This document shows, piece by piece, positions 35,236 through 44,543 of a stretch of 52,126 nucleotides of DNA. Made by a program: the position numbers and the translations under genes. Origin of the DNA: an uncultured Eubacteriales bacterium. GTDB lineage: Bacteria; Bacillota; Clostridia; Peptostreptococcales; Anaerovoracaceae. The notes below the pieces were generated by a model. That model was not told the origin of the DNA and did not search any database. It saw only the letters and a program-made list of their open reading frames with translations. Where the stretch lies: assembly GCA_900315485.1 (NCBI GenBank), contig OMZI01000017.1, forward strand, positions 1 to 52,126, given 5' to 3'. Within the stretch, counting starts at the first letter, position 1; the number at the start of each line of letters is the position of its first letter.

Positions 35236-37023
35236 ATGAAAAAGGAAATCGTTGAGCTTAGACAGCTGATGGCTGAAAAAGGCATCGATGCCTACTATGT
35301 ACCATCAGGAGACTTTCACAGCTCAGAATATGTAAATGACTATTTTAAAGCACGTGCTTTCATGACCAACCTTACAGGTGAGTCCGGTGAGCTGATCGTC
35401 ACTCAGGACGGGGCATGGGTATGGACAGACGGAAGGTACTTCCTCCAGGCTGAAGAGCAGCTGGCAGGCACAGAGATAGAGCTCATGAGAATGGCAGAGC
35501 CGGGAGTTCCTACTGTAGAGGAATTCATGACAGAACTCGTCAGAAAGCACAACGGGACACAGGCTGACAGGAAGTTCGTTCTCGGATTCGACGGAAGAGT
35601 CGTACCGGGAAGCTTTGATGCAACAGCAAAGGATATCTTCGGAGGATTTGATAACGTTGTAATAAAGTGGGATGAGGATCTTGTAGATACAGTATGGAAG
35701 GACAGACCTGAGCTGAAGCCTACTGAGATCTATGAACTGCCTCTGACATCCGCAGGTATCAGCGCAGAGGATAAGATCGCTGCTGTAAGAGCAGAGATGA
35801 AGAAGGAAGGTACAGATTATCTTCTTATCACAGACCTGATGGAGTCCGCATGGCTCTTCAATCTGCGTGCTGCAGATATCCTGTACACACCTGTATTCTT
35901 CGCTTATACTATCCTCACTCAGGACAGTGTAAGGCTCTATGTCATGGACGGAGCTCTGAAGAACGGTCTCCCGCAGCATCTGGACTTTGTAGATGTCCGT
36001 GACTATAACGACATCTATAAGGATGTAGCAGCTCTCCCTGCAGACAAGACCCTCTGGCTTGATTCAGGTTCAGTCAACTATGCACTTTATCTCAGCATCC
36101 CTGAAGGAATGAAGCTGCATGATGCTCTTACACCTGTAGCTCTCATGAAGGTCATCAAGAACGAGACTGAGATCGCAAGCTCAAGAAAAGCTCACATAAA
36201 GGACGGTGTTGCCGTAACAAAGCTGATCAAGTGGCTCAAGGATACCGTTGACAAGGAGACTCTGACAGAGATCGGCGTAGCTGACAAGCTCAAAGCGTTC
36301 AGATTCGAGCAGGAAGGCTGCTTCGACCTGTCGTTCGCAACGATCTCCGGATACGGTCCTCACGGAGCTATAATCCACTATGAGCCGACACCTGAGACAG
36401 ATATCGAAGTGGAACCTGAAGGATTCCTGCTTCTTGACTCCGGTGCACAGTTCACAGACGGAACCACAGATATCACAAGAACGGTCGCTGTTGGCCCACT
36501 GACACAGGAGATGATCGATGACTACACATATGTACTGAAGTCACACATCGATGTATCGCTGTGCAAGATCACTCCGGATATGACCGGTGTGGATTTTGAC
36601 GCGGTTGCAAGAAAGCCGCTCAGAGAGGTTGGCCTTGACTTCAAGCATGGCCTTTCCCATGGCGTAGGTCATGTACTCGGAGTCCATGAAGGACCGAACA
36701 TTCTCAGAAGAGTGCCTACACCGATCGAGATCAAGGCAGGCATGATCATGTCCAATGAGCCGGGCGTATATATCGACGGTAAATTCGGCGTCAGGATCGA
36801 GAACCTCATTCTCTTCAAGGATGATGGAGAAGGCCACGTCGTTAACGAGCCTCTGACATGTGTTCCTTACGAGCGCTGCGCGATCAACGTATCGCTCCTG
36901 TCAGATGAAGAGCTCGAATGGCTCAACAACTACAGCAAGTGGGTAAGAGATACACTCGTTCCGCTTCTGGATGACGAGACTGCAGAGTTCGTAAAGGAAG
37001 AGACAGAGCCTTTCACAAGATAA
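35236..37023 (+). CDS. Xaa-Pro aminopeptidase (M24B family)
   Basis: A 595-residue metallopeptidase that releases the N-terminal residue before proline. Two creatinase-like N-terminal domains (GIDAYYVPSGDFHSSEYV, WTDGRYFLQAEEQL) precede the pita-bread catalytic domain. Metal ligands appear in order: Asp in LLDSGAQFTDGTTDITRT (two Asp), His in GVGHVLGVHEGP, Glu in SNEPGVY and Glu in GVRIENL. I chose the ATG at 35236, 9 bases after AAGGAG; an upstream ATG at 35218 lies before the site. It is a clear paralogue of the gene at 47196. Confidence 0.92.
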   Translation: MKKEIVELRQLMAEKGIDAYYVPSGDFHSSEYVNDYFKARAFMTNLTGESGELIVTQDGAWVWTDGRYFLQAEEQLAGTEIELMRMAEPGVPTVEEFMTELVRKHNGTQADRKFVLGFDGRVVPGSFDATAKDIFGGFDNVVIKWDEDLVDTVWKDRPELKPTEIYELPLTSAGISAEDKIAAVRAEMKKEGTDYLLITDLMESAWLFNLRAADILYTPVFFAYTILTQDSVRLYVMDGALKNGLPQHLDFVDVRDYNDIYKDVAALPADKTLWLDSGSVNYALYLSIPEGMKLHDALTPVALMKVIKNETEIASSRKAHIKDGVAVTKLIKWLKDTVDKETLTEIGVADKLKAFRFEQEGCFDLSFATISGYGPHGAIIHYEPTPETDIEVEPEGFLLLDSGAQFTDGTTDITRTVAVGPLTQEMIDDYTYVLKSHIDVSLCKITPDMTGVDFDAVARKPLREVGLDFKHGLSHGVGHVLGVHEGPNILRRVPTPIEIKAGMIMSNEPGVYIDGKFGVRIENLILFKDDGEGHVVNEPLTCVPYERCAINVSLLSDEELEWLNNYSKWVRDTLVPLLDDETAEFVKEETEPFTR

Positions 37024-37062
37024 TTCTGTAACGGTTTATCGGTAAACTTATACTGAACGATG

Positions 37063-37100
37063 CCCCGGATCCGCATAAACACGCGGAACCGGGGTATTTT
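37063..37100 (+). terminator. Terminator of the Xaa-Pro aminopeptidase gene
   Basis: CCCCGGATCCGC pairs with GCGGAACCGGGG (one mismatch) and is followed by TATTTTGTT. Confidence 0.8.
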
Positions 37101-37124
37101 GTTGGTGAATATGACAGATCATTG

Positions 37125-37133
37125 TGCTATAAT
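37125..37133 (+). promoter_or_regulatory. Extended -10 promoter of relQ
   Basis: TGCTATAAT, 38 bases before the start. The -35 region is poor, as for the MBL gene promoter at 14236 which has the same nine bases. Confidence 0.6.
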
Positions 37134-37171
37134 TAAACGGTTATTATTCAGAAACAAGGAGATAACGCAAA

Positions 37172-37873
37172 ATGTCTTTCAGATATTACTACGCCGACAG
37201 AGTACGTGAGAAAATGCCGGAGTACAGAGGCACTGATGAGGAGCTTCAGGATGCTATCGATGACCTGAGCCTTCTGTACCAGTCTGCTATAAGAGAGGTG
37301 GAGACCAAGCTCCAGATACTCTCCGATGATTTTGACAAAAAGCATTCCTACATGCCGATACATCATGTCCATTCCAGACTCAAGACGATCGAGAGCATTA
37401 TGGAGAAGGCTGTGAGATACGGCATAGAGGACCCGATCAATAATATCGATCAGATCAAGCGCGAGATAATGGACATCGCAGGTGTCAGGGTAGTCTGTAA
37501 CTACGAGGAAGACCTGAGGACTATGGCCAGGCTGCTTATAGACCAGGAGGATATTTCCTTCATCAGGGAGAAGGATTACACCAATAATCCCAAGCCGAGC
37601 GGCTACCGCAGTCTGCATGTCGTGATCGCAGTACCGGTATACCTGGTCAACAGAAAGAAAATGGTACCTGTCGAGGTTCAGTTCAGGAGCATCGCGATGG
37701 ATGCCTGGGCAAGTCTCGAGCATGAGCTGAGATACAAGAACAAGGGCAAGCTCTCTCAGGACATCGTTGATACACTCAAAGAGTGTGCAGAGACGCTTCA
37801 TAATGTAGATGAGAGGCTCTCGCACATCAGGCATAAAGTGCTGAACGATGAGAGCGAGTACAGCAACTACTAA
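37172..37873 (+). CDS. relQ: Small alarmone synthetase, RelQ/YjbM-like
   Basis: A 233-residue single-domain (p)ppGpp synthetase that transfers pyrophosphate from ATP to GDP or GTP. The RelA_SpoT domain shows DIAGVRVVCNYEEDL, the G-loop region PKPSGYRSLHVVI and the catalytic EVQFRSIAMDAWASLEHELRYK. It has no hydrolase, TGS or ACT domains, so it is a small synthetase. A C-terminal helix follows, as in RelQ tetramers. ACAAGGAGATAA precedes the ATG. valS follows 48 bases downstream, possibly in the same transcript. Confidence 0.9.
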   Translation: MSFRYYYADRVREKMPEYRGTDEELQDAIDDLSLLYQSAIREVETKLQILSDDFDKKHSYMPIHHVHSRLKTIESIMEKAVRYGIEDPINNIDQIKREIMDIAGVRVVCNYEEDLRTMARLLIDQEDISFIREKDYTNNPKPSGYRSLHVVIAVPVYLVNRKKMVPVEVQFRSIAMDAWASLEHELRYKNKGKLSQDIVDTLKECAETLHNVDERLSHIRHKVLNDESEYSNY

Positions 37874-37921
37874 ACAGTCAATAAACACGAATTATAATAT
37901 AAACAACGGAGAACACACTGT

Positions 37922-40600
37922 ATGAAGAACTTAGCAAAGACATATGATCCTAAGCAGTTCGAAGACCGCATCTATGAGATGTGGGAAGAGAAAGGCGCAT
38001 TCAATGCAGACATCGACAAGGACAAAAAGCCGTTCACTATCGTAATGCCGCCTCCTAACATCACCGGCCAGCTGCACATGGGTCATGCACTTGACCAGAC
38101 ACTTCAGGACATCCTCACAAGATGGAAGAGACTTCAGGGATATTCGGCACTGTGGCTGCCGGGATCTGACCATGCCAGCATCGCTACCGAGGTCAAGGTA
38201 GTTGAGAAGCTCCGTGAGGAGAAGGGAATCGACAAGCACGATATGTCCCGTGAGGAGTTCCTCGAGCACGCATGGGAGTGGAAGAGAGAGTACGGCGGAC
38301 GCATCACACGTCAGTGCCGCAAGCTCGGTGACTCCTGTGACTGGAGAAGAGAAAGATTCACGATGGACGAAGGCTGCAACAAGGCAGTCAACGAGATGTT
38401 CATCAGCCTGTATAAGAAGGGCCTCATCTACAAGGGTGACAGGATCATCAACTGGTGCCCTAGCTGCGAGACCACACTTTCTGATGCTGAAGTAGAGCAC
38501 GAGGACATAGACGGTCACTACTGGTATTTCAGATATCCTGCAGCAGACGGCGGCGAGGGCATCACCATCGCAACATCCCGTCCTGAGACAATGTTTGCGG
38601 ATATCGCCATCGCTGTAGCAGAAGGCGACGAGAGATATGCTGATCTTGTAGGCAAAACAGTCATCCTTCCGCTCGTAGGAAGAGAGATACCTGTCATCAC
38701 TGACGAGCACGCTGATCCTGAAAAGGGTACCGGTGCTGTAAAGATCACACCGGCTCACGACATGAACGACTTCGAGGTAGGCCAGAGACACGGCCTTGAT
38801 GCAAGCCTTTCATGCATAGACGAGCATGCTAAGATGACTGCACTTGCCGGAAAGTACGAGGGTATGGACCGTTATGAGTGCCGTAAGGCATGGGTACAGG
38901 AACTCAAGGATGCAGGATACCTGGTAAAGATCGAAGATCTGACTATCCCTGTAGGTAAGTGCTACAGATGCCATACAGTAGTAGAACCGAGGATCAGTGA
39001 CCAGTGGTTCGTAGCTATGAAGACTCTCGCTGAGCCTGCTATCAAGGCTGCAGAGTCCGAGGGCGGAGAACTGGTATATGTTCCTAAGAGATATGAGAAG
39101 ACATACCTGAACTGGCTTTACGATATCCATGACTGGTGTATCTCAAGACAGCTCTGGTGGGGACACAGGATCCCTGCATACTACTGCGACGACTGCGGTG
39201 AGATCGTAGTTGATACCAAGATGCCTGAAGTGTGCCCTAAGTGCGGCGGAAAGCATTTCCATCAGGACGAGGACGTGCTCGACACATGGTTCAGCTCTGC
39301 TCTCTGGCCGTTCTCAACACTCGGATGGCCTGAGAAGACTCCTGAACTTGACTATTTCTATCCTAACGATGTCATGGTCACAGGCTACGATATCATCTTC
39401 TTCTGGGTAGTAAGAATGGTATTCTCCGGTCTGTACACCATGGGAGAGATCCCGTTCAAATACGTATATATCCACGGCCTTGTAAGAGATGAGCAGGGAC
39501 GCAAAATGTCAAAGTCCCTCGGCAACGGTATCGATCCGCTCGAGGTCATCAACGAGGTCGGAGCTGATGCTCTCAGATTCATGCTCGCTACCGGTATTTC
39601 GCCTGGTAACGACATGAGATTCATCAGAGCAAAGCTTGAGTCTGCAAGAAACTTTGCCAACAAGCTGTGGAATGCTTCAAGATTCACTATCATGAACCTC
39701 CAGGGCGAGGACGGTGAGTTCCTGCCAATGGCAGATGAGAAGACTGCTGTTCTCCGCGATGAGGACAAGTGGATCCTGTCCAAGATCAACGAGGGTGTTA
39801 AGGAAATCACTTCCGATCTCGAGAAGTTCGAGACAAGCCTTGCCGGACAGAAGATATATGAGCTCATCTGGGATGTTTACTGCGACTGGTACATCGAGCT
39901 GGTAAAGGGCAGACTCTACGGAGATGATGAAGAGGACAAGAAGACTGCAAGATTCGTTCTTCAGAAGACTCTCAAGGATCTTCTGAGACTCCTGCATCCA
40001 TATATGCCGTTCATCACTGAGGAGATCTGGAGCTACCTGCCTGCAGAGGAAAAGACTGCTGACAATCCGGAAGGACTTCTGATCAGGGATAAATGGCCTG
40101 AATATGATGCTTCGATGGATTACAGCGAGGCTGCTGCAAGGATCGAGACTGCAATGGAGATCATCAAGGCTGTAAGAGCTATCAGAGTCGAGGCTGACGC
40201 TGCACCTTCAAGAAAGGTAAGTGTCATCGTCAGGACTGATACACTTGCGGATACTATTCCTGCAGTTGAGAGCCACATCTGCAAGATCGCCAACGTTGAC
40301 AGCATCACAGTACAGCCGGCATCAGCCGAGGCTGCGGATGATGTAATGTCACAGGTAATCACAGGCGGCGATATCCTCGTACCGCTTGATGAGCTGGTTG
40401 ATAAGGCTGCAGAGATCGAGCGTCTCGAGAAGGAGAAGAAGAGACTCGAGGGCGAGGTAATGAGAGTAGAGAAAAAGCTTGCAAATCAGGGCTTCGTTTC
40501 CAAGGCTCCTGCTGCCGTTGTAGAGGAAGAGAGAAGCAAGGGCGAGAAGTACAAAGAGATGCTCGAAACCGTCGTTGCAAGGCTTGAATCTCTCAGATAA
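37922..40600 (+). CDS. valS: Valyl-tRNA synthetase
   Basis: An 892-residue class I synthetase that charges tRNA-Val; the matching tRNA-Val gene lies 8 kb upstream. The HIGH motif is NITGQLHMGHALD (about residue 46), the KMSKS motif is RKMSKSLGNG. An editing domain follows the first motif (TSRPETMFADIA). Zinc-ligand cysteines appear in CDDCGEI and CPKCGGK. The C-terminal coiled coil (EIERLEKEKKRLEGEVMRVE) is typical of ValS. No T-box leader is present in the 48-base gap to relQ. Confidence 0.97.
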   Translation: MKNLAKTYDPKQFEDRIYEMWEEKGAFNADIDKDKKPFTIVMPPPNITGQLHMGHALDQTLQDILTRWKRLQGYSALWLPGSDHASIATEVKVVEKLREEKGIDKHDMSREEFLEHAWEWKREYGGRITRQCRKLGDSCDWRRERFTMDEGCNKAVNEMFISLYKKGLIYKGDRIINWCPSCETTLSDAEVEHEDIDGHYWYFRYPAADGGEGITIATSRPETMFADIAIAVAEGDERYADLVGKTVILPLVGREIPVITDEHADPEKGTGAVKITPAHDMNDFEVGQRHGLDASLSCIDEHAKMTALAGKYEGMDRYECRKAWVQELKDAGYLVKIEDLTIPVGKCYRCHTVVEPRISDQWFVAMKTLAEPAIKAAESEGGELVYVPKRYEKTYLNWLYDIHDWCISRQLWWGHRIPAYYCDDCGEIVVDTKMPEVCPKCGGKHFHQDEDVLDTWFSSALWPFSTLGWPEKTPELDYFYPNDVMVTGYDIIFFWVVRMVFSGLYTMGEIPFKYVYIHGLVRDEQGRKMSKSLGNGIDPLEVINEVGADALRFMLATGISPGNDMRFIRAKLESARNFANKLWNASRFTIMNLQGEDGEFLPMADEKTAVLRDEDKWILSKINEGVKEITSDLEKFETSLAGQKIYELIWDVYCDWYIELVKGRLYGDDEEDKKTARFVLQKTLKDLLRLLHPYMPFITEEIWSYLPAEEKTADNPEGLLIRDKWPEYDASMDYSEAAARIETAMEIIKAVRAIRVEADAAPSRKVSVIVRTDTLADTIPAVESHICKIANVDSITVQPASAEAADDVMSQVITGGDILVPLDELVDKAAEIERLEKEKKRLEGEVMRVEKKLANQGFVSKAPAAVVEEERSKGEKYKEMLETVVARLESLR

Positions 40601-40660
40601 TCATTACAGAAATCACACATAAAACGCGTCCAAAACACACAATAACTGGCTCCAAATCGG

Positions 40661-40689
40661 TTGAATGGGGTCAGCCTGTGTGGTAGAAT
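40661..40689 (+). promoter_or_regulatory. Promoter of the P-loop protein gene
   Basis: TTGAAT (40661-40666), 17 bases, TAGAAT (40684-40689). Confidence 0.75.
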
Positions 40690-40751
40690 GAATTCAACAA
40701 TTTTGGACAATACAAATAATAAAAATATAGATATACAGGAGGTTTCAGCTT

Positions 40752-41174
40752 ATGGTGAAGCTTTTAATAGGACACAAGGGAAGCGGTAAAACCAAGAGAA
40801 TGATCGAACTTGCCAACGGCACAGTTCAGACAGCCAAGGGAAGCATCGTTTTCATCAACAAGAATTCAAGACTTATCTACGACCTCGACTATAAGATCAG
40901 AGTCGTATGCATGGAGGATTTCCCTCATATTACCAATGAGGACGAGTATATCGGATTCCTCTTCGGTATCATGAGTTCTGACAACGATATTGAGACGATT
41001 TTCCTGGACGGCATCATGAGACACAGAGATTTTGCCCTTGAGATCCTTCCGAGCTTCATTGAGAAGATCAAGGTCATCTCCAAGGAGTCAGGCATCGACT
41101 TCGTTCTCAGCGTAAGCGCAGAGCTTGAAGAGATGATCGGAGTAGACTTCGACAATATCGAGGTACTCAACTAG
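40752..41174 (+). CDS. Small P-loop NTPase-like protein
   Basis: A 140-residue protein with a Walker A motif GHKGSGKT at residues 7-14 and a likely Walker B strand TIFLDGIMR near residue 80. There is no further domain. Similar small proteins in Clostridia are sometimes labelled as twitching-motility or ATPase proteins without proof. AGGAGG precedes the ATG. It has its own promoter and terminator and therefore is a single-gene unit. Function unknown. Confidence 0.72.
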   Translation: MVKLLIGHKGSGKTKRMIELANGTVQTAKGSIVFINKNSRLIYDLDYKIRVVCMEDFPHITNEDEYIGFLFGIMSSDNDIETIFLDGIMRHRDFALEILPSFIEKIKVISKESGIDFVLSVSAELEEMIGVDFDNIEVLN

Positions 41175-41185
41175 GCTATGAGCTT

Positions 41186-41219
41186 GAGCCCCGGGTCACA
41201 CTCGGGGCTCTGTTTTTTT
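41186..41219 (+). terminator. Terminator of the P-loop protein gene
   Basis: GAGCCCCG pairs perfectly with CGGGGCTC and is followed by TGTTTTTTT. Confidence 0.88.
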
Positions 41220-41236
41220 GAAGAAGGGTATAAGAT

Positions 41237-42523
41237 ATGACTATTCTTGAACAGGTGACTGCAGGTCTTGCCGGCGGAAGAGAGCAGTATGACAGGATTA
41301 TGAGTGATATGAGCTGTGATCCTTCCGGAGCGTCAGATGGATCGGTCCTGTCTCTGTCAGATAATGTTGATTTTCTGAAGCAGCTTATATCAAAAGGATA
41401 CGGCGGGAAATTCAGATGCATTTATATAGACCCGCCTTTCTTTACGAGATCAAAATTCAACGCTTCTATAAGCGTAAAGGACAATGACGGCAGCACGCAC
41501 AGGATCAGACACCTTGCATTCGATGACAGGTTCGAAAGAAGCCTTGAGTGCTATGTGGAGAACATGACTGTCAGGATCCTGCTCATGAAGGAACTCCTCG
41601 CACAGGACGGAGCTCTGTGGGTGCATCTTGACTGGCACTCTTCGCATTATATAAGGCTGGTGCTGGACGAGCTCATGGGAGACAGGAATTTTGTCAACGA
41701 GATAGTATGGTGCTATAAGTCGGGAGGCTCAGGCAAAAAACATTTTTCAAGAAAACACGATACCATACTTGTTTACAGTAAAAGCAGGAAGTATTATATC
41801 AGCATACCTGAGGAGAAGTCATACAACAGAGGCTTCAAGCCGTATAATTTCAAGGGTGTCAGGGAGTATTGCGACGAAAACGGCTGGTACACTCTGGTCA
41901 ACATGAAGGATGTGTGGAATGTCGACATGGTCGGCAGGACATCGTCTGAGAGAAACGGCTATGCCACCCAGAAGCCTATGGAACTGATGCGCAGGATAAT
42001 TGACGCAGGCTCCGAAGAAGGAGACCTTGTAGGTGACTTTTTCTGCGGAAGCGGCAGCTTCCTTGAAGCTGCTCAGTTAAGCGGGCGCAGATGGATGGGA
42101 TGCGACAATGAGAAGCTGGCTGTTTCCATGGCAAGGAAAAGGCTCATGAAGAGAGATGCAGCCTTCAGCTCATACGACCTCAGCACGGAAGGAAGTGCAG
42201 GCAGGATAGATGTGACCGTCAGGGAGGAACAGCATCTTGAGAGCGGGGGGCGTCTCATCAGAGTTGCTGTTACGGATTTTGTCCCGGATATCGACACAGG
42301 GTATATCCAGACAAGAGACAGACAGTACATAGAAAATGCAATGAAAGATGATCCGCAGCAGCTGATCGATTACATAATGATCGACAATGACTTCAGCGGT
42401 GAGTTCAGATGCAGGAGCATCATTGAGGCACCTGAGGAAGAGTTTACTGTAATCACTCAGGGACGTGCAGCGGTTATTGCAGTCGATGTTTTCGGAAGAG
42501 AATACGACGGGGGGATATTGTAA
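41237..42523 (+). CDS. Orphan site-specific DNA methyltransferase (DPPF, beta-class-like)
   Basis: A 428-residue SAM-dependent amino-methyltransferase. Catalytic motif IV DPPF is at residues 65-68 and the SAM-binding motif I DFFCGSGSFLEAA lies later at about 268, which is the beta-class order seen in Mod subunits. The segment YATQKPMELMRRII before motif I is also typical of this class. About 110 C-terminal residues have no motif I can name, apart from AVDVFGREY near the end. No restriction gene is adjacent, so this is an orphan that could act in regulation or protect DNA. It is followed 2 bases on by a yitT gene. Confidence 0.8.
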   Translation: MTILEQVTAGLAGGREQYDRIMSDMSCDPSGASDGSVLSLSDNVDFLKQLISKGYGGKFRCIYIDPPFFTRSKFNASISVKDNDGSTHRIRHLAFDDRFERSLECYVENMTVRILLMKELLAQDGALWVHLDWHSSHYIRLVLDELMGDRNFVNEIVWCYKSGGSGKKHFSRKHDTILVYSKSRKYYISIPEEKSYNRGFKPYNFKGVREYCDENGWYTLVNMKDVWNVDMVGRTSSERNGYATQKPMELMRRIIDAGSEEGDLVGDFFCGSGSFLEAAQLSGRRWMGCDNEKLAVSMARKRLMKRDAAFSSYDLSTEGSAGRIDVTVREEQHLESGGRLIRVAVTDFVPDIDTGYIQTRDRQYIENAMKDDPQQLIDYIMIDNDFSGEFRCRSIIEAPEEEFTVITQGRAAVIAVDVFGREYDGGIL

Positions 42524-42525
42524 CA

Positions 42526-43599
42526 ATGAACAATGAAAAGGAAAACAAAGCGGCAGATGAAAAGAAACTGTCCGCGTCAAGGAACGGTAGAAAACTGAAA
42601 AAGGGAGAGAACAGGCAGAAAGCAGGGAGCAACGGGATGGATTCTCTTGATAAGGCACTTGCCAAACAGGAGCATGAAAGCCTCAAGGCCAACCGTATAG
42701 CAGCCACTGATCCTGAACTGCACGGCAAGACCAGGCTACAGGCCAGGGCAGGAGAGATCGCAATGGCTCTTCTTGCTGCACTCATAGGCTCTTTTGCCAC
42801 TGTGTGCATAATGCTTCCGAACGGTCTCACTTTCGGAGGCATCACAGGTATTGCCAAGATCGTTCAGAACTACACAGGGTGGAACTATTCGCTTATCTAC
42901 TATGCTTTCTCAATGCTGATAGCATGCATAGTGTGGGCGTCGCTTGGGTTTAAGGAGCTCAGGAAGATCATCCTCATGTCGCTGGCATACCCGACGATAA
43001 TGTTCATCCTGGAGCTTACCAAGATACAGTTTCAGACTGAGGACAAGCTCCTCGCCGCTGTTTTCACAGGCGTAGTCATGGGTGTGTCCAACGGACTTAC
43101 GTTCAAGGCCGGCTTCTCCTCCGGCGGAACTGATTCTCTTGCCAAGGTCATCAAATACAAGAGGACTCCGCACCTTGCGATCAATGATATAACCTTTGCT
43201 ATCAATGCACTTATAGTTATAGCAAGTGCTGTAATTCTCGGTCTGAGTATAGCCCTTTATGCGATAATCACTATCTATGTATCCATGAAGGTAGGGGAGG
43301 CTGTTATGTACGGTCTGTCAACAAAGATCGTCGAGCTTGACATCATACCGGGAAATCCTGAAGCTCTTACTAAATACATTATGGAAGAACTGGGAAGGGG
43401 TGTCTCGAGTGTAGAGGTGACAGGAGAGTATACCGGAGATAAGAGAAAGGCGCTTAAGATACTTTGCTCCCCGAGAGAAAGCTTTCTTATCAAGAGGCAT
43501 CTCGCCAAGAACGATCCTAACTCATTCGTGGCTGTCATAAGTGTCAACTCCGTATGGGGAGTCGGAAGAGGATTCTCGGATATCCGCAGCATGGAGTAG
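42526..43599 (+). CDS. YitT family membrane protein with a charged N-terminal extension
   Basis: A 357-residue third YitT protein. An N-terminal Lys/Glu-rich extension of about 75 residues without hydrophobic segments comes first, then the membrane part (GEIAMALLAALIGSFATVCI, GLTFGGITGIAKIV, GFSSGGTDSLAKVI) and a DUF2179 end (GVSSVEVTGEYTGDKRKALK, NSFVAVISVNSVWGVG). It is more diverged than the tandem pair at 30-32 kb. It begins two bases after the methyltransferase stop, with GGGGGGA upstream, so the two are coexpressed. An internal ATG (residue 38) is an alternative start. Confidence 0.83.
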   Translation: MNNEKENKAADEKKLSASRNGRKLKKGENRQKAGSNGMDSLDKALAKQEHESLKANRIAATDPELHGKTRLQARAGEIAMALLAALIGSFATVCIMLPNGLTFGGITGIAKIVQNYTGWNYSLIYYAFSMLIACIVWASLGFKELRKIILMSLAYPTIMFILELTKIQFQTEDKLLAAVFTGVVMGVSNGLTFKAGFSSGGTDSLAKVIKYKRTPHLAINDITFAINALIVIASAVILGLSIALYAIITIYVSMKVGEAVMYGLSTKIVELDIIPGNPEALTKYIMEELGRGVSSVEVTGEYTGDKRKALKILCSPRESFLIKRHLAKNDPNSFVAVISVNSVWGVGRGFSDIRSME

Positions 43600-43624
43600 T
43601 ACAGCTGAAAAACACTATAGAATA

Positions 43625-43657
43625 AAAAAGATTCTGCGGTCAGCAGAATCTTTTTTT
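43625..43657. terminator. Bidirectional terminator
   Basis: GATTCTGC (43630-43637) pairs perfectly with GCAGAATC (43643-43650), with AAAAAA before and TTTTTTT after. It serves the yitT gene on the plus strand and the STAS gene on the minus strand. Confidence 0.9.
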
Positions 43658-43695
43658 GCAATGAATATCAGCTGCAACGTGTACAGTTACGCTTA

Positions 43696-43995
43696 TTATT
43701 CGATTGTAAGGATATCACGGAATCCTGTGACTTCGAAGATCTCGCTGATGACATCGTTAGGGTTGGTAACGACCATCTTTCCCTGCTTCATCATGATCTT
43801 CTGTGCTGCAAGAAGAACACGAAGGCCGGCAGATGAAATGTACTCAAGGTTAGCCAGATCGATCACAAGCTCCTCAACTCCCTCGATATCCTCTTTGAGA
43901 GCTGCTTCGAGCTCCGGAGCGGTAGTGGTGTCGAGCCTTCCTTCAACTGCGACAGTAAGCTTGCTGCCTTCCTTATTCTTGTTAATGTTGAGCAT
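43696..43995 (-). CDS. STAS-domain anti-sigma factor antagonist (RsbV/SpoIIAA-like)
   Basis: A 99-residue STAS protein. The phosphorylatable serine lies in EYISSAGLRVLL (Ser54/Ser55), preceded by LVIDLANL and the N-terminal GRLDTTTAPELE. In partner switching the unphosphorylated form binds the HATPase kinase and frees its target. The kinase-like gene is directly upstream (66 bases), an operon. No sigma factor gene is attached, unlike the spoIIA and sigB operons. Confidence 0.88.
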   Translation of the reverse strand: MLNINKNKEGSKLTVAVEGRLDTTTAPELEAALKEDIEGVEELVIDLANLEYISSAGLRVLLAAQKIMMKQGKMVVTNPNDVISEIFEVTGFRDILTIE

Positions 43996-44061
43996 TTATA
44001 TCCTCCCTTTCTTCTGCCGGAAGATTCCGGTTGTTATATTGACTGTTTTACTGATCTGATA

Positions 44062-44469
44062 TCAGAAATACTTGCTGATCGTAACTACGTTCTTACCGTC
44101 AACACGCTCATATTTCATGAGATCCATTGACTTCTTGACCATGTATATCCCGAGACCTCCGATCTTACGGTCTTCAGCGGAAAGCGTAACATCGGGATCA
44201 TCCTTGCTGAGAGGGTCGTACGGGATACCTGAGTCGGTAAGTGTTATCTCGACCAGCCCCGGATCGTCATATGATTCTACTCCGATCGTTACATCTCCGG
44301 TCCCCGGTGTATAGGCGTAATGAGCAACGTTGACGAAAAGTTCCTCCACTGCAATACTGATCTGCATGCAGGCCTTGATGCCGCAGTCAGTTTTCTCAAG
44401 TTCGCTTTCTACGAACGCAAGGACTTTTCCGAGATTTGCAATTTTTGCTTCTACTGTCAGTGTGTTCAT
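44062..44469 (-). CDS. ATP-binding anti-sigma-type kinase (RsbW/SpoIIAB-like)
   Basis: A 135-residue GHKL-family serine kinase. The N box is AVEELFVNVAHYAY (Glu42, Asn47), G1 is LTDSGIPYDPL and G2 is KIGGLGIYMVKKSMD. This type phosphorylates a STAS partner such as the product of the next gene. Compared with classical SpoIIAB it resembles the RsbW-like switch proteins often linked to PP2C phosphatases; neither a phosphatase nor a sigma gene is in this window. The operon ends at the bidirectional terminator. Confidence 0.88.
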   Translation of the reverse strand: MNTLTVEAKIANLGKVLAFVESELEKTDCGIKACMQISIAVEELFVNVAHYAYTPGTGDVTIGVESYDDPGLVEITLTDSGIPYDPLSKDDPDVTLSAEDRKIGGLGIYMVKKSMDLMKYERVDGKNVVTISKYF

Positions 44470-44543
44470 GCATTACTCCCGGTCAAAGAGTTACAATCTT
44501 TTCCAAAAATGATATTACCACAAAATACATATGCTTGCATATA

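Noticed and set aside
37874-37921. A T-box leader for valS
   Set aside because: Only 48 bases separate relQ and valS, too short for a T-box.
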